From positions 4,619,738-4,683,737 of the forward strand of contig CM053258.1 of assembly GCA_028583405.1 (NCBI GenBank): 64,000 nt of DNA, written 5' to 3'. Position numbers and translations under genes: made by a program. Shown here piece by piece: positions 46,801 to 58,651 of the stretch (the first letter of the stretch is position 1; each line of letters starts with the position of its first letter). The notes beneath the pieces were generated by a model, which had not been told where the DNA came from, searched no databases, and saw only the letters and a program-made list of their open reading frames with translations. Source of the stretch: Pogonophryne albipinna (Eukaryota; Chordata; Actinopteri; Perciformes; Artedidraconidae).

Positions 46801-47258
46801 CTTTTCTTGCTGTAACAAATGCAAAGTTCCCCTCTGTGGGACGAATAAAGGGATTCTGATGCATCCTACCTGGTCGTCAGGACACCGTCCCGCAGCTCGA
46901 CCCAGGGGCTCTGGACCGGCTGGGGGGGCCGAGCCTGGGCCTGGTGCAGGGGCCCCACATGGCCGTGACTGGGCCAGAACAAGGAGGGGCTGAGCGACTG
47001 ACGGACAGAGGGGCAGTCGGAGATACCCGGCCCGGCGTACGTGAAGATGGTCGGACTGTAGAAAGGGAGGGGGGGGAAGTCGTGGCCGATGTCGGTGTAC
47101 GGGGAGGGGATGCAGATGGGCTGGTTCTCCATGGATAACCCAGGAGAGGAGGCCCTGAGGGGAGGAAGAAGGGCGCGACATCCAACTCGACTGGAGTCCA
47201 CCTCCTGCAGCTGGAGGAGGGGATGCTCCTTCTCTTGAAAGAGGGCGGCAGCCATCAT
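37575..47258 (-). CDS. esr2: Estrogen receptor beta (nuclear receptor NR3A2), complete, 8 coding exons
   Basis: ER-beta is a ligand-activated transcription factor that binds estradiol, dimerises and binds estrogen response elements. Exons in transcript order: 47258-46870, 46055-45889, 45580-45464, 43956-43648, 42198-42060, 40592-40459, 38344-38161, 37803-37575. They sum to 1668 nt, 555 aa plus TGA, all in phase, and the central exon lengths 117, 139 and 134 equal those of vertebrate estrogen receptor genes. The domains A/B, C (two zinc fingers), D, E and F are all present. Ligand-contact residues recognisable from the human receptors are kept: Glu in LADKELVHM, Arg in LMWRSVDHP and His in GMDHLHCM; helix 12 reads [13 protein letters not shown]. 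The start is uncertain between ATGs at 47294, 47258 and 47255; I chose 47258. From memory the A/B domain fits the lineage often labelled esr2b (ER-beta-1 of perch-like fish), but names are inconsistent. Confidence 0.96.
38161..38344 (-). CDS. esr2: esr2 coding exon 7: ligand-binding domain helices 9-11
   Basis: The exon is 184 nt. It starts with a variable loop ([18 protein letters not shown]), then [20 protein letters not shown] and [16 protein letters not shown]. Helix 10/11 forms the dimer interface. The donor is TCAG|GTACAA. Confidence 0.95.
38580..39947. mobile_element. hAT-type element in esr2 intron 6, interrupted by a MITE
   Basis: The element begins CAGTGACGTGCGGTGAGG and ends CCTGACCGCACGTCGCTG-like, an inverted pair with few mismatches. 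The flanks GTGCAGCT (38572-38579) and GTTCAGCT (39948-39955) match at seven of eight bases. The TTAA MITE at 38665-39008 lies inside. No intact transposase ORF was seen. Confidence 0.75.
38665..39008. mobile_element. TTAA-flanked MITE, copy 2
   Basis: It is a 344-bp relative of 11369-11750 in the same direction, with an internal deletion of about 35 bp. TTAA is kept on the right (39009-39012) and has decayed to TGAA on the left. Confidence 0.78.
40459..40592 (-). CDS. esr2: esr2 coding exon 6: ligand-binding domain helices 6-8
   Basis: The exon is 134 nt and encodes [20 protein letters not shown] followed by [20 protein letters not shown] and ILLNS. It matches vertebrate ER-beta (GILEIFDMLLATTSR in human, from memory). 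The acceptor is CGGCAG and the donor GTAAGT. Confidence 0.96.
42043..42056 (-). promoter_or_regulatory. C14 run at positions +4 to +17 of the esr2 exon 5 donor
   Basis: On the minus strand the intron begins GTA followed by 14 C. The donor has a poor match to consensus downstream of GT. Confidence 0.7.
42060..42198 (-). CDS. esr2: esr2 coding exon 5: ligand-binding domain helices 4-5
   Basis: The exon is 139 nt and encodes [20 protein letters not shown] and [18 protein letters not shown] followed by SPDLSLSR. The Arg in MWRS is the ligand-contact Arg of estrogen receptors. The donor on the minus strand is GTA followed by 14 C, an unusual context. Confidence 0.95.
43022..43575. repeat. Direct duplication of about 250-300 bp in esr2 intron 4
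   Basis: Unit 1 (from 43022) and unit 2 (from 43319) share GGGCAGTGCATTAAGTGTGC, GGTGGTTTAATGTAATGCCA, TTTGAGAAGGGAC, a stretch with GGACCTGGTAG, and AGTGATAGAAAACATAAGCA. Unit 2 contains an extra LINE-tail-like piece (AATCAGAAACGGGTTTATTG). Confidence 0.8.
43648..43956 (-). CDS. esr2: esr2 coding exon 4: hinge and start of ligand-binding domain
   Basis: The exon is 309 nt. It begins [10 protein letters not shown], a basic hinge with TRRVTRL, then a variable linker and the ligand-binding domain from [20 protein letters not shown] through [20 protein letters not shown], which is helix 3 with the Glu that contacts the A-ring hydroxyl of estradiol. The acceptor and donor both fit consensus (TCAG|GTTTG, CCAG|GTGGG). 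Confidence 0.95.
44444..44530. repeat. Short dispersed repeat (TTTATATAGCACTTTTCA)
   Basis: A fragment with TTGATTTATATAGCACTTTT and TTCAAAGTGCTTTACAGA, a common teleost interspersed repeat, lies in esr2 intron 3. No ends were defined. Confidence 0.5.
45464..45580 (-). CDS. esr2: esr2 coding exon 3: second zinc finger with D-box
   Basis: The exon is 117 nt and encodes [20 protein letters not shown] followed by [20 protein letters not shown]. The D-box PATNQ, used in dimerisation, is intact and so are the four zinc Cys. The residue after the last zinc Cys is Cys (codon TGT) where estrogen receptors I know have Tyr (KCYEVGM); see findings. Confidence 0.96.
45889..46055 (-). CDS. esr2: esr2 coding exon 2: first zinc finger with P-box
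   Basis: The exon starts by completing Ser, gives [20 protein letters not shown], then the first finger [19 protein letters not shown] and [17 protein letters not shown]. The P-box CEGCKA is that of estrogen receptors and specifies the AGGTCA half site. The four zinc-binding Cys are all present. Confidence 0.96.
46870..47258 (-). CDS. esr2: esr2 coding exon 1: A/B domain
   Basis: The exon encodes 129 codons plus two bases. Motifs typical of fish ER-beta are [45 protein letters not shown] and [14 protein letters not shown], followed by QSPWVEL. The donor is CAG|GTAGGA. Two adjacent ATGs at 47258-47253 open [12 protein letters not shown]; an upstream in-frame ATG at 47294 would add 12 residues that do not resemble the family. 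A noncoding first exon probably lies further right but is not recognisable. Confidence 0.9.
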
Positions 47259-47699
47259 GATTACAGACGATCTCGGTATCACAAGATTTTCCACATCATC
47301 GATAAAAGATAGGAGTGTAGGATGGAGTTATCCCCCGTGTCTTATTAACGAGAAATGGCCATAAAAACTAAACCAGCAGATCTACCTACACAGAGCGGGG
47401 GTGTTTAATGTCACTCAGGTGATCACTTGGTAGACTCCGAGAATGATGGATGGCTTTAATAACACCTGCGGCTGATTCAACCTCACTGACTGTGAAGTGT
47501 TGGAGTGAATCACCTGCTGTGAAATCATCCCGATGAAAGTCTGTCCACTTCAGAGAGAGGAAGATGCTCAGGAGTCTGACATCATTAAGAGTCAGATGTG
47601 TGGCAAGTCTTTCCACCTGGGAGAAGAGAAAAACAAAAATACTGTTATGAACTGCGGAGGTGACGCATCATTAAATGTCGCTTAAGGAAGGCTGCATCT
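47259..47699 (-). promoter_or_regulatory. 5' flank or 5' UTR of esr2
   Basis: The sequence upstream of the first coding exon. A noncoding exon or promoter may lie here or further right; I see no convincing TATA box, response element or splice site. Confidence 0.3.
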
Positions 47700-47707
47700 A
47701 GCAATTC

Positions 47708-49241
47708 GGTACCACTTTACAATAAGACTACCCTTGTTACGTGCCGTAGTGGGTGTTTGTGTGTCTCTCTCTCTTTCCCCCTGATTGTCTCCAGGTGCAG
47801 CCTCTCCCTCAGGCGCTCCCAATCCCCAATCAGGCTCTCCTTCTCCTCTGGCTGCATGTGTCTCTGTGTGACGCCTAGTTTAACGTGTGTGTTACGTGCC
47901 AGGCAGGCTGTACCTGTGTGGTTTTCCTTCCCTCCTGTGTTTCTCTCTTCTCCCTGTCTTCTGCACAGCTAATCAGCAGCTGATTGGTATCTGCCTGTGC
48001 ATCTGAGTCTGATGGCTGATTGGATCCTCTCACCCTCAGCTGGCCTATCAGCAGCCAGCGCCGACCATAAAGGAGGCACTCAGGAAGTCTTCTCGCTCTC
48101 TCACTCTGGGCCTGTTGCTGATTGAGGAGCCTGCAATTGACTGCAGTGTTTAGCAACTCATTCTCCTTGTATTGTCTGACCTTTTTGAAAGTGTGTGTGT
48201 TGAGAGGTGGAGGAGTTAGGTAAGTCTGGGGTACCCTGTACATTTCTCACCACGTAGCTAACTAATGTTTAGACACACTAGGTTAGCGGATTGTTGCCAC
48301 CCCTGTATATTGTTTTGTCAACTTCTTTGTAGTTTAGTTAGTGAGGGGTTTTTTGTTTGAGTTTTGGTTTCGAAGGGTAGATGTAGAGATAGGCCTGGTT
48401 TTGTTATGCTTGTTTCTTTTGTTTGGCACAATCCTTTGCCTCCTCCTCCTCCTCCTCCTCCTCACCAACAGAGTGTTTCAGTTATATGTCTGTTCGGATC
48501 TGGGTTTAGACAAAATAAACCTTTTGTCAACTGTTACGCTGACTCCCTCATTTTTATTGGTTGTATGTTATTGTCTCCAGGTCCCCTAGGCCTTAGTGGG
48601 GACGTAACAGTGTGTGTTGTTCATTGTTAGGAGATGTGTACCTTTTGTACCTTGTTTAATTTAGTCACTTTCTGTTAGAAGAAAATTGTTCTAGTTTATC
48701 TTAGTTTACTTTGCAAGTTGGCTGCTGAGCCAATTGATCAATTAAAAGACCATCTTGTGGATTCACAAACCGGTTTCTACTCCTTTTTTCTCTTGCCCGG
48801 ATTGTTTTGTATTTTGATACTTCCCTTTGGTTCCCCTAGTCCAGTAGGGAACGTAACAACCCTTATAAAGGATTCATAGTTTATAATTAGGTTATAAACA
48901 CTTTATTAATCATTAAGAACCATTTATAAACCAGTTCTAACATAGTTTTCATACATCAACACAGGCTCACTATTTGGCCTTATATTGGCGAGAATCAACT
49001 CAGTGAGCAACAGATACCAAGGATGCTGGCTGATGACGAAGAGGAAGTAAGCTAAGTAGCCAATATACGGCTTAGCAGTACAGAGAAATGTGGGCTCACT
49101 ATTTGGCAAGCAACCGGTCAGTCGCCCTGTTTATCTCATGTCTTATAAAAGCTTATTAAAGACTTAAAGTGTTCACAACCTAATTAATTACAAACTATTC
49201 GTAAACCCTTTATAAGGGTAGTCTTATTGTAAAGTGGTCCC
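47708..49241. mobile_element. hAT-type MITE split by an LTR insertion
   Basis: Ends GGTACCACTTTACAATAAGA and the inverted TCTTATTGTAAAGTGGTCCC match over about 28 bp with one mismatch. AGCAATTC is duplicated exactly at 47700-47707 and 49242-49249. Without the LTR and its duplication the MITE is about 405 bp. Confidence 0.88.
47735..48858. mobile_element. Solo LTR-like element nested in the MITE
   Basis: The 1124-bp stretch begins TGTTACGT and ends ACGTAACA (TG...CA with an 8-bp inverted repeat). ACCCT is duplicated at 47730-47734 and 48859-48863, the 5-bp target duplication of LTR retroelements. The terminal motif recurs internally near 48582-48610 (GTCCCCTAGG ... GGGGACGTAACA). Only a single LTR is present; no gag or pol frame was found. 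Confidence 0.75.
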
Positions 49242-49249
49242 AGCAATTC

Positions 49250-52200
49250 TTCAAAGAAAATTCAATATCTCAGGTTGTACCTCGTCTCATCACATCAGCA
49301 ATATGATATGATATACAGTCTGTTTTATTCAAATATATCCGATAATATTTTGGAAAACACTAATGTGAAGTTTTTTTTATATTCAAGAGATGATATACTA
49401 TGGCAACATTTATATTTGTCTCTAAATTAAATGTCAAAATTGTGACTTCAACAGTGTCATAAACCTGCCAAAGAAATACAGATTTAGTAGGTGAAGACAT
49501 TTTTTAATTTACAAATGACTTGACAATATTGACTCAGATTTTGTATTCATTAAAAATATTTTTTCCATTATACAATTAAACATTTCCTATTTGTGCATTA
49601 CTTTTTAGATCAGTAAAAAAAGTTTTAAAAATATTTCTTTTAAATGTATGGAGGTTCATACACTATATTCAAATCAAACCCCATCAACAAAATTTAATTT
49701 AATAAACTGATTCTCAATGTTCATTAAATATATAATGTTCTGGCTTTCTACGGTCAATACCTTAAAGGAAAACATGTCATCAAATGTAATTTTGATGCAA
49801 CATTAAGGATATGGATCATGTTTATAAGTAGAGTGGATACATGTAAAAATCCAGGCTTCCAGTTGCATTCAAATACCACCGCCTCAAGGTGGAGTTTGAC
49901 TCCTTTTAAAGAAATTCAGAGTCTGTCCGTCCTGGGAGAGGGATCCCTCCTCTGTTGCTCTCCCTGAGGTTTCTCCCATGTTCCCTTTAAACTGTGGGTT
50001 TTCTTCGGAAGTTTTTCCTTGTACGATGTGAGGGTCTAAGGACAGAGGGTGTCGTATTGTCATACTGATATTCTGTACAAACTGTGAAGTCCAGAGACAA
50101 ATGTAACATTTGTGATATTGGGCTATATAAATAAACATTGATTGATAACAAATTTGAAGGAAAAAGAGATTTAAAAAAATACAGCTTTCAGTATTCTGGA
50201 TTTTAGACATTTAGAAATTCAGAGTCTGAAAAGTGACAAGCGGAAATACAACGGCAGAATTTACAATGTTCTTTAGACAGACAGCTGGTAGATCAATAAA
50301 TACAACACACACACACACACAATCAGAGGCACACACACACACACGTTGGTTTACTCTTACGACACCAGATAAGTTAATCATTCCTGTTCTGCAGCAGTCT
50401 GTCTTCAGTCAGAGTTGGTACATATTGTCTCCCCCTGCCTGGCACTCGGCTCACTTCTTAAAATCATCATCCAGAAGAACACGGCTCTGGTAATCTTCCC
50501 AAATGGCTGAGACACTTTGGGTTCGTCTCGCCAACAAACCCAATAATCCGTAAGAGAAGCCGCAGTTTGTGCTGCGTAGAGCGTAAAATGAGCACTGCAG
50601 AAATAAAACTGCGAAGCCGCAGCAAGGCACAGGTGAACTTTCATTATATTGGATACAACAAAAAAGTACTAAAGCTAAGTCCTTATTTTTTACGATAACA
50701 CATTAAAATGTTATCGGAGAAACCACTCTAACAGCTGTGGAAACATTTGGGGAAAAGGAGTTATTTAGGTGTGCTGATCATTACTCTCGTCGTCAGGTTT
50801 TTATTTCTCCAGCTACTACTTGAGTTATTGTACGTGAAAGTTATGACAAGCTACTGTATATCAAAGATAACATCTTTATGGACACATTTTGTTCATACTC
50901 TTTCATTATTGTACCTTGATTGATGTTTTGAAAACAAGTGAGAAATACATTTTGTATTGCATCCCATGCTTCATTGTGGACACATAATGTCACTACACAC
51001 TTACATGGAAGGAGACAACAATCCTATTTCACTTGACAAACCCTATAAATTAAAGATTTATAATGCATTTTTCTCCAATAACTGTATAAGGAACAAACAC
51101 ACACATTACAATCTAAAAAAAGGTCATTTCTGTATGTTGGACTTTAAATGGTTTCGCTTGTTTAAAGTTAATGCACCAGCACTTAAATTGATATTTGAAG
51201 CTAATGTGTTTTAGGATTGTGGCTGTTGTTCTGAATTTGAATCCTTGCACTTATTGTAAGTTGCTTTGACTAGTGTCACTTTAATTAAGTGTAATGTATT
51301 GTAGTAATGTCTTTAACCTGACAAATAAAGTGGTGAATACAAAATAAGCATTTAGCATCTACAAACTACAATTTTAAATGTTACTACATACTGTATTGCA
51401 TCTGCTGTAGCAACTTTTTTAAGGTTTTTAATGTTAACGATATACATATCTGCACGGAACTTTGGGATGCTTAACATGCACCTATATGAAACACTACAGA
51501 AAAGAGAAAACTCTAGACTTGTGTCCGTGGTGCATGATTGTGGATATAAAAAGCATTACTGTAATCTGTAACAGCAGCATTTCTGGATGATAACACGAGT
51601 GTTTATTGGCAGCGGGGAGATGGCTTTACCCTCGTCTTCTTAGAGTTTATCATGTCTGAGATCTAGACTGATGACTTTCCACGATATCAAAAAGTTGAAG
51701 CAATTCTCCGTTTGAGGTTTAATAATCTCGACTGCCAGCTCATCTGTTTCGGCCCGACTCATGGGGAATGATTGATATTATAAAGTAATGCACTGGTTTA
51801 TCAACACATGCAGCCCTATGATCAATAATACAACAGAAATAAGACCTAACCTAAAGGTTATTAAAAAAGTGCTGATAGTTTCATGGAGTTTCCAATGACC
51901 TTGTCACTGAAGCCAATGAGCAGACTACTAAAACAAATGAGATAATTTAAGAGATTATAAAACAGATTGTGGAAAGATTTAGTTGCTTCATAACCATTAC
52001 AGGGTAAAAGCAGATGTGGAAAAGTTGTTGTTTCCTTTGAAGCGCTGACCTTGCCTTGAAACCTCCTTACTGTATCAATCTCCAGCCGCTGGCAGCTCAT
52101 TTAAAAAGGAAAAACTCCCAAATTTCCTCTACAACGCTGCCTCATCCTGTCACACAGATGCTGAAGAATAAACATTTTGCTCTATTAAAGAAACAATGAA

Positions 52201-53590
52201 AAAAACAGTTTTTTATATGCCGAGTATAACCAATGTCACAGACCTTTCATAAAGCCTAAAACGTTGTTTTACTCGTGCTTTTAGCAATCTACAGTGTGCA
52301 GAAAACACACATCAACAAACAGACTCATTTGTTGTTTTATCAGATCTCTCTTTTCTATTTGAACTAGCACCCTTGTCCATTAACTCTAAATGTTACTATA
52401 TATTTAAATATGCAATTTAAAAAGGTATCTTAACCAAATTTTTCCGGAGGCGGTAAGCAGCTAGCGCTTCTGATCTAAGCTAGGCTAGTTAGCATTCAGT
52501 TACTTTTTTCCCCTCCATTATAATTTGATTAAGCTACCGTCTCAGGTATGTGGGATAGAAACTCAATTACTAACAACAACAACAAGCATCAAAAATACAT
52601 TTTTAAATCGTAGGAAAAAGGAAAAGTTGGAGGATTAACTTTGGCTAAGGCTACCTCACCAGCTAGCCGTAGCTAACCTGGGTCCAGTCCCTGCAGTTTG
52701 CATGCTGTAAATATGAGACAATTTCTATCGAGGTTTTTTATAAAAAGATGCAGTTAAAACGTTTTTTTTTTTTAAGGGCAGATTAATTTAGCTACAAACG
52801 AATGCCTGCACACAAAGAAATCTCACAAACACACATGAACCAAACATGCATCTCCTCCAACATAAGGCCAAAGATCAAAGCCAAATAAAGCGAAATGTGA
52901 AGGGACAGAACGGTTCCTGTTCATTAGCCAGAGAGGCATGCCTTCTAACAAAAGCTCAAGGCCATGTCGTTTTCCCATCCAAATCCTCACTGCCTCCCTA
53001 AAATCAGGCGGAAACGGATGTTAGATGGCTCTGCAGAAAGAGACGTAGCTTAATTTACACAGGGAGGGAGTACGAGTGGTGGTTAGTGCCAGGGAATGTG
53101 AAAAATCTCATTGAATTGGTCGCCCCGCTGCAGAAAAACCTCAAGTTGACAGCAAGAGATTCATGTGTTCATGTCATGCTTAATACACATTTAATGTTGT
53201 ATAAAAAAGCTGCATGATATTTGATATGTTTCCTGAATGTGTGTTTCACCAGAAATAATTGAATCAACTAAGCATTTACTAAATTGCTGTATAATAAAAT
53301 ATGTTTAATGTTTTTACCACCTCAATGCATCATAATGAAATACGTCAGAAACTAAAAAACAGTATCCAAATAACCAGAGCTGAATCAACACCTATCTGAC
53401 AACATCACACTATCTATGCCTTTTGAATGTCACAACACCGAGGTCATGAACTCTTTCTGAAGAAATGTTTGATCTGAAATATATGTTAAAAATACTTTAT
53501 AAACGGTGGAAGTTTTGTTGGGTATATTATTGTTGTTTTTAAAAATGAGACAAAGTGACACTGATTGACCTGTAATCTTGAGTAAATGCT
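49250..53590. other. Intergenic, mostly AT-rich, with a LINE tail
   Basis: At 49905-50150 a LINE 3' end is recognisable (CTCCCTGAGGTTTCTCCCAT ... GATATTGGGCTATATAAATA) on the + strand. Short CA tracts lie at 50304-50345. The remainder has no supported gene; the small frames at 50405-50644 and 51861-52100 show no family motif. Confidence 0.5.
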
Positions 53591-54343
53591 GAGTGTGTTC
53601 ACACCTGCCTTGTATAGTCCGGTTGAATCGAACCCTGGTGCGTTTAGCCGCTTGGTGCGGTTCATTTGGGTCGGTGTGAACACAATCCGAGACCTCTGAA
53701 GTGAACTAAACAACCGGACTCTGGTCCGCTAAAATAGGTGGTCTCGGAGCGCTTGCTTGCGAACTCTGGAGCGGTTCATTGCTGGTGTGAACGCAGTCCG
53801 CACCAAAACATAGGAAGCGTAGTATTTACATGTCACAAGAACGCGGATGTCTTCAAAAATCTTTAGCGAAAGAGTCTTTCAAGACATCCGCGGTTGTTTA
53901 GTTAAAGAGTGTAAAGTAAAAATTCTCCGTGAGCTACATAAAAGTAAGAACACCTGTCGTCGGTGAAACGCCCCTCCACTGCAGAACGTCTCTCATTATG
54001 TGCTATAATGTTTTTTAACGGACGTTGTCTGATTATATAATCATATGCGCGGGCCGCTAGTGTTGATCTCCAGATTAACAGCAGCATGAGAATAACCTGC
54101 CGAAAGTGCCGATGCTCCATGGCGGAGGCTCCGGTAGAAATTGCCGGGATTTGCGTTTTTACCCCCTTAATGTCTGACCAATGGTTGAACAGCATTTCCG
54201 TGCACATGACTTGTGTTTAAAGTTTATAGTCCTGAGTTTTGCCCGTGTGAACGCAAACCGAACCTTCTGAAGAATGAAACAATGTAACAAACTGTGGTCT
54301 GGTACGCTCCAGAAAACGGACTATTAGGTGTGAATGCACCCTC
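53591..54343. mobile_element. Inverted-repeat element of uncertain class
   Basis: The left end GAGTGTGTTCACACCTG and the right end AGGTGTGAATGCACCCTC are inverted, and TATAGTCCGGTT/AACGGACTATT continue the similarity. Motifs of the form GGTGTGAACGC recur inside. A minus-strand frame at 53902-54207 (101 codons) shows no domain I recognise. No clear target duplication, so the class is open. Confidence 0.6.
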
Positions 54344-54559
54344 ACAATAAAGGCAATGACAGTAACCTCCACGTATACGTTTTCTATTCATCTAAAAAAT
54401 ATGACAGTCACAACCTTGACTGTAATGTCTTCTCTCTAAGCTTGTTAAATAAAAAAGAAAACGAATTAAAGTGTTGCTACCACAGAAACATTTTCTTTGT
54501 GATTGTACAGACAGGTTAGAATGAATTTGATAATGCTTTTGATTTGACTTTCTTCTGAA

Positions 54560-54825
54560 TGGCAGTGAGAAACAAGCGCAGACTGAAAACTCATCTCTTT
54601 CGACTCCACTTCGAGCGATAGAATTACTAACAGAGCGCTTATATACTAACAAAGGACTGGTTTATCTAAAGCCAGTTGAGTAGCACTTGAAATATGTTGG
54701 CTCTATGAAACCTGATGTACTTATATGATACTGTTTTCTTCAAGTTTGTGTCTTCTTGGTCGAACGCACTTATTGTAAGTCACTTTGGATAAAAGCGTCA
54801 GCTAAATGCAATGTAATGTAAAGAA
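54560..54825 (+). repeat. LINE 3' end sharing its tail with the SINE
   Basis: The stretch contains CTGAAAACTCATCTCTTTCG and CTCCACTTCGAGCGATAGAA, remnants of a LINE ORF end common in teleosts, and ends GTAAGTCACTTTGGATAAAA followed by GCGTCAGCTAAATGCAATG. The tail matches the end of the SINE copies. Confidence 0.55.
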
Positions 54826-56447
54826 ACAATTTCCTTCTAACAATGTAAAAGCCAGGCATTCAACCCAGTACAACATCTTAAAAGTTTAAAACACCATTAA
54901 ACTTGTTTTCTTTCATTTCCCAACCTTTAGAAGCCCTGCATTTCACCACACTACAACACGTTGAAATCACACTCACAGAGTAAACAAATGACAAATTGCA
55001 AAAACATATCTCTAAATAGAAACAGGTTTGTGCAAACTTTACTTCAGTTTTAGTCTATCCAAAGTAAGTATAACATATGCAATCTCTTGTTTGACTAGAG
55101 CACCTTGGTGGGTTAAATAATTTATTTAACTGGAAAACGTGGTACGGATCCTGCGTCAGATCCAGGGTTCAAACCAGGGGAGTCCCTACGACAGCAGCCG
55201 CATGTTTACACAAAGATAAGTGCTTTTTGAAGTAGGGTAATATTAACATTAGTTAAACATGAAAAAGCCTGATTCTCAGAACACATTAAAGACACACAAA
55301 TGGAAACAAATCAGATATTGGATTCACAAGGGTACCCAAATATGGTTATGTGCATATTTTAAGATGTACAAATGCATGTTTTAGAAGATTATTGTGGTGA
55401 AATATATAATATAAGAAGCTGCACAATTGAATTATATTCCACATGATCCCTGGTCTTACATTTGCAGTCAGGCCTTTTGCTGATATCATTTATATACAAA
55501 GTCTTCAAGAAGCTGATTATTTCCAGTTAAGTATTATTATAAGTATACAATTAAATAACATCTCATTGTCCAAGTAGTGATTTCCTGCATTCTGTCACAG
55601 GTAACAAGTTTGACTACTTTTGATACAGGCAGTCACAGGCCTCCTACTTGTTGCATGCAGTATAAATATTATGAACACATGAGAGGGACAGTTGAGACTT
55701 CAGCATGATGTCCTGTTTGCAGAGCTGCACGTCGCATGATGTTACCCAATAAGTATTTATAAATATGGAAATATTCTTACCTCTTGTTCCACAAACACCA
55801 GTTGCAGAGAAAGTTTGACAATATGAAGTCCAGCTGTGGGAGAGAGGCTGATAGAAGTGTGAATCTGTTGTGAGCTGCAGGGACAGAAAACACGCAGTAA
55901 TTTCACTGACGGACAGAGAGTGTTCATATAAAGACACTGCTGCACGAGCCAAACCAGCAGCTGCGTTCAGGGAAATCAAGGGAACAAAATAACATGCACA
56001 AGATCCAGTCAGTGCCTTCAAAATAAAATCCTACCAGACTTTACTTGGTTTTGTTTTATTTGCATACATTTGAACATGATAGAATCCCAAAGATATTAGG
56101 ATAGTGAAAAATAAACCGATAAAAAGGCGTTTTTATATCAGATTTTTCTCTTCTTTGGAAATTGGTTGTGCTTTTGAATTAGAGAATACTAACAATCACC
56201 AAAGGTCTAAATTCTACATTGTGTCCCCAAAATACTAAATTAAATGCCATATTTACTTATATTTTCCTCAGATTTTATACTTTTTTACAAGTAGGTTTGC
56301 ACACCTAATGCTGCTTGTTTCTATCTTGTCTTCTTCTCAGGCTCTTTGTCCCGGTAACCACTCTTCTTTTCTTCTCTTTAGCAACTGTAAATATAACCTC
56401 TTCTTTATTAAATATATGTTTAAATAAAGTTTGCTTGATACCTTTAA
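54826..56447. other. Intergenic, nothing recognised
   Basis: AT-rich sequence with no supported gene, repeat ends or RNA gene. A GGGTTCAAACC motif at about 55167 is B-box-like but lacks a tRNA fold. Confidence 0.5.
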
Positions 56448-57113
<666 letters not shown>

Positions 57114-57117
57114 TTAA

Positions 57118-58456
57118 GTAACTGCTGTGATAATGAATGAGAGACTGCCAATGCTACCAAACGACTCTGCCGGATGAAACAAATATTGTAATGCTAAAAT
57201 ATGCTGCATGTAAATGAGTTTTGTAAGGAAATGGCATGAATACAAATATATTTTTGAATAAATGTCAAGATGGCTCCCCCCAAAACCTACTAATATGAGA
57301 TATATTTTTTATTTGAACTATGTGTAACTTTTATTTTGAAGGATTGGTGTTAGTTCCTGTCTTATATTATCATGTAAACTTGACAGCGGCTCAGGGAAAG
57401 TGGCCCAAAGACGTCAGAACAAACCACACCTTCCTGGCTGGTGTGTTTATACCACTGGGTCAATCAAATCTTAATGGTGCCTTTTATTTTAACTACATAG
57501 TTTGGAGGCATAAGCAGTGCAAATAGTGTCCCTGTTACTATCTTAATCAAATGTACTTTTAATATGCACTTGAGTATTTAAGGACACTACCGTTCATGTA
57601 AAAGCAACAAGAAGTCAACTTCTAATCTTTCCCTTTTTTCTCTCTTCATTGTAAACCATTAAAAAAAACACCTTTATAAATGCATCCATTAGAGTCAACA
57701 GTGGGTTATTTACTGTATATTCCTTCTGTATATTCTTTAATACCTATTAGTCCCATAGGCATGAATGTGTGGAGTTTTTGGTTAGGCATTGTAGTATCTC
57801 ATCCTAATGGATAAGCTTGAATATTGCAGTTGTATGATATATAAAAACATTTATTTTACTTTTTTAATATAAATACCTTTATGGATTTTTCTCTTTTTTA
57901 CAAAAGCAAGTGATACAGAGCATGTACATTCGGTTCCCATTCAAGTAATCGATATATACACAGCATGCTGACAAATCAAAATCTCCATTTCAATCCCACC
58001 ACTCTCCCACACCCATTAACCCATTGACTTATAATAAATATGAATTATTTATCTGACACTTATTATTGACAACACCCCGTCATTAATTCTGAAAAACACG
58101 AGTGAAACACATGTTTGGTAGCTGCATTGAATCCTGGTCTCCTGATGTGTTTGTTACTACTTCTGACTGTACAAAAAATCCCTAAAAGTTTAAATCTAAT
58201 TAAGGCAAAGCTATAACAAACCAAATCATTAGTGGTAACATCTGTATTCCATGTGTTTACATCCTCGTGTTTTTTTATGCACGAGTGACAGTAATAACGC
58301 ATTGGTTATCCAACGGAGCATGTTTGGAGCAGTGCTGTGTTAAATACCGCCGCTCACTGTTCACTAATGTGGAAGTCTGACCTTTGTTTCCCCCTGAGTT
58401 CATTAGCTGAGTCCAGAGAGGAAATTGCTTATGATCCTACAGCCAGGGCTGAAAAC
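57118..58456. other. Intergenic, nothing recognised
   Basis: AT-rich. Small frames (57320-57526 plus, 58063-58302 minus) have no recognisable motif or splice pattern. Confidence 0.5.
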
Positions 58457-58651
58457 ATTGCATTACATGTTACTTGTTAGACGCTTTTATCCAAAGCGAC
58501 TTACATACTCAATACTGTGGACAATCCCCACAGGAGCAATTTGGGGTGAAGTGTCTCAGGGACACAACGACATGCTGACTGCAGTGGGGTTTGAACCTTT
58601 GACCCCCTGATCCGAACACCAACGCACTAGTCCACTGTGCCACACGCCTCC
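58457..58651 (-). mobile_element. tRNA-derived SINE, copy 2
   Basis: On the minus strand the copy begins GGAGGCGTGTGGCACAGTGG (A-box-like TGGCACAGTGG), then GGTTCAAACCCCACTGCAG (B-box-like), a body, and a tail CTTTGGATAAAAGCGTCTAA. It matches 34921-35098 closely. Confidence 0.7.

Noticed and set aside
50405..50644. 79-codon minus-strand frame upstream of esr2
   Set aside because: No domain, start context or splice link to esr2 that I can support.
55135..55200. tRNA-like B box (GGGTTCAAACC)
   Set aside because: No acceptor stem or complete cloverleaf could be drawn; at best a SINE remnant.
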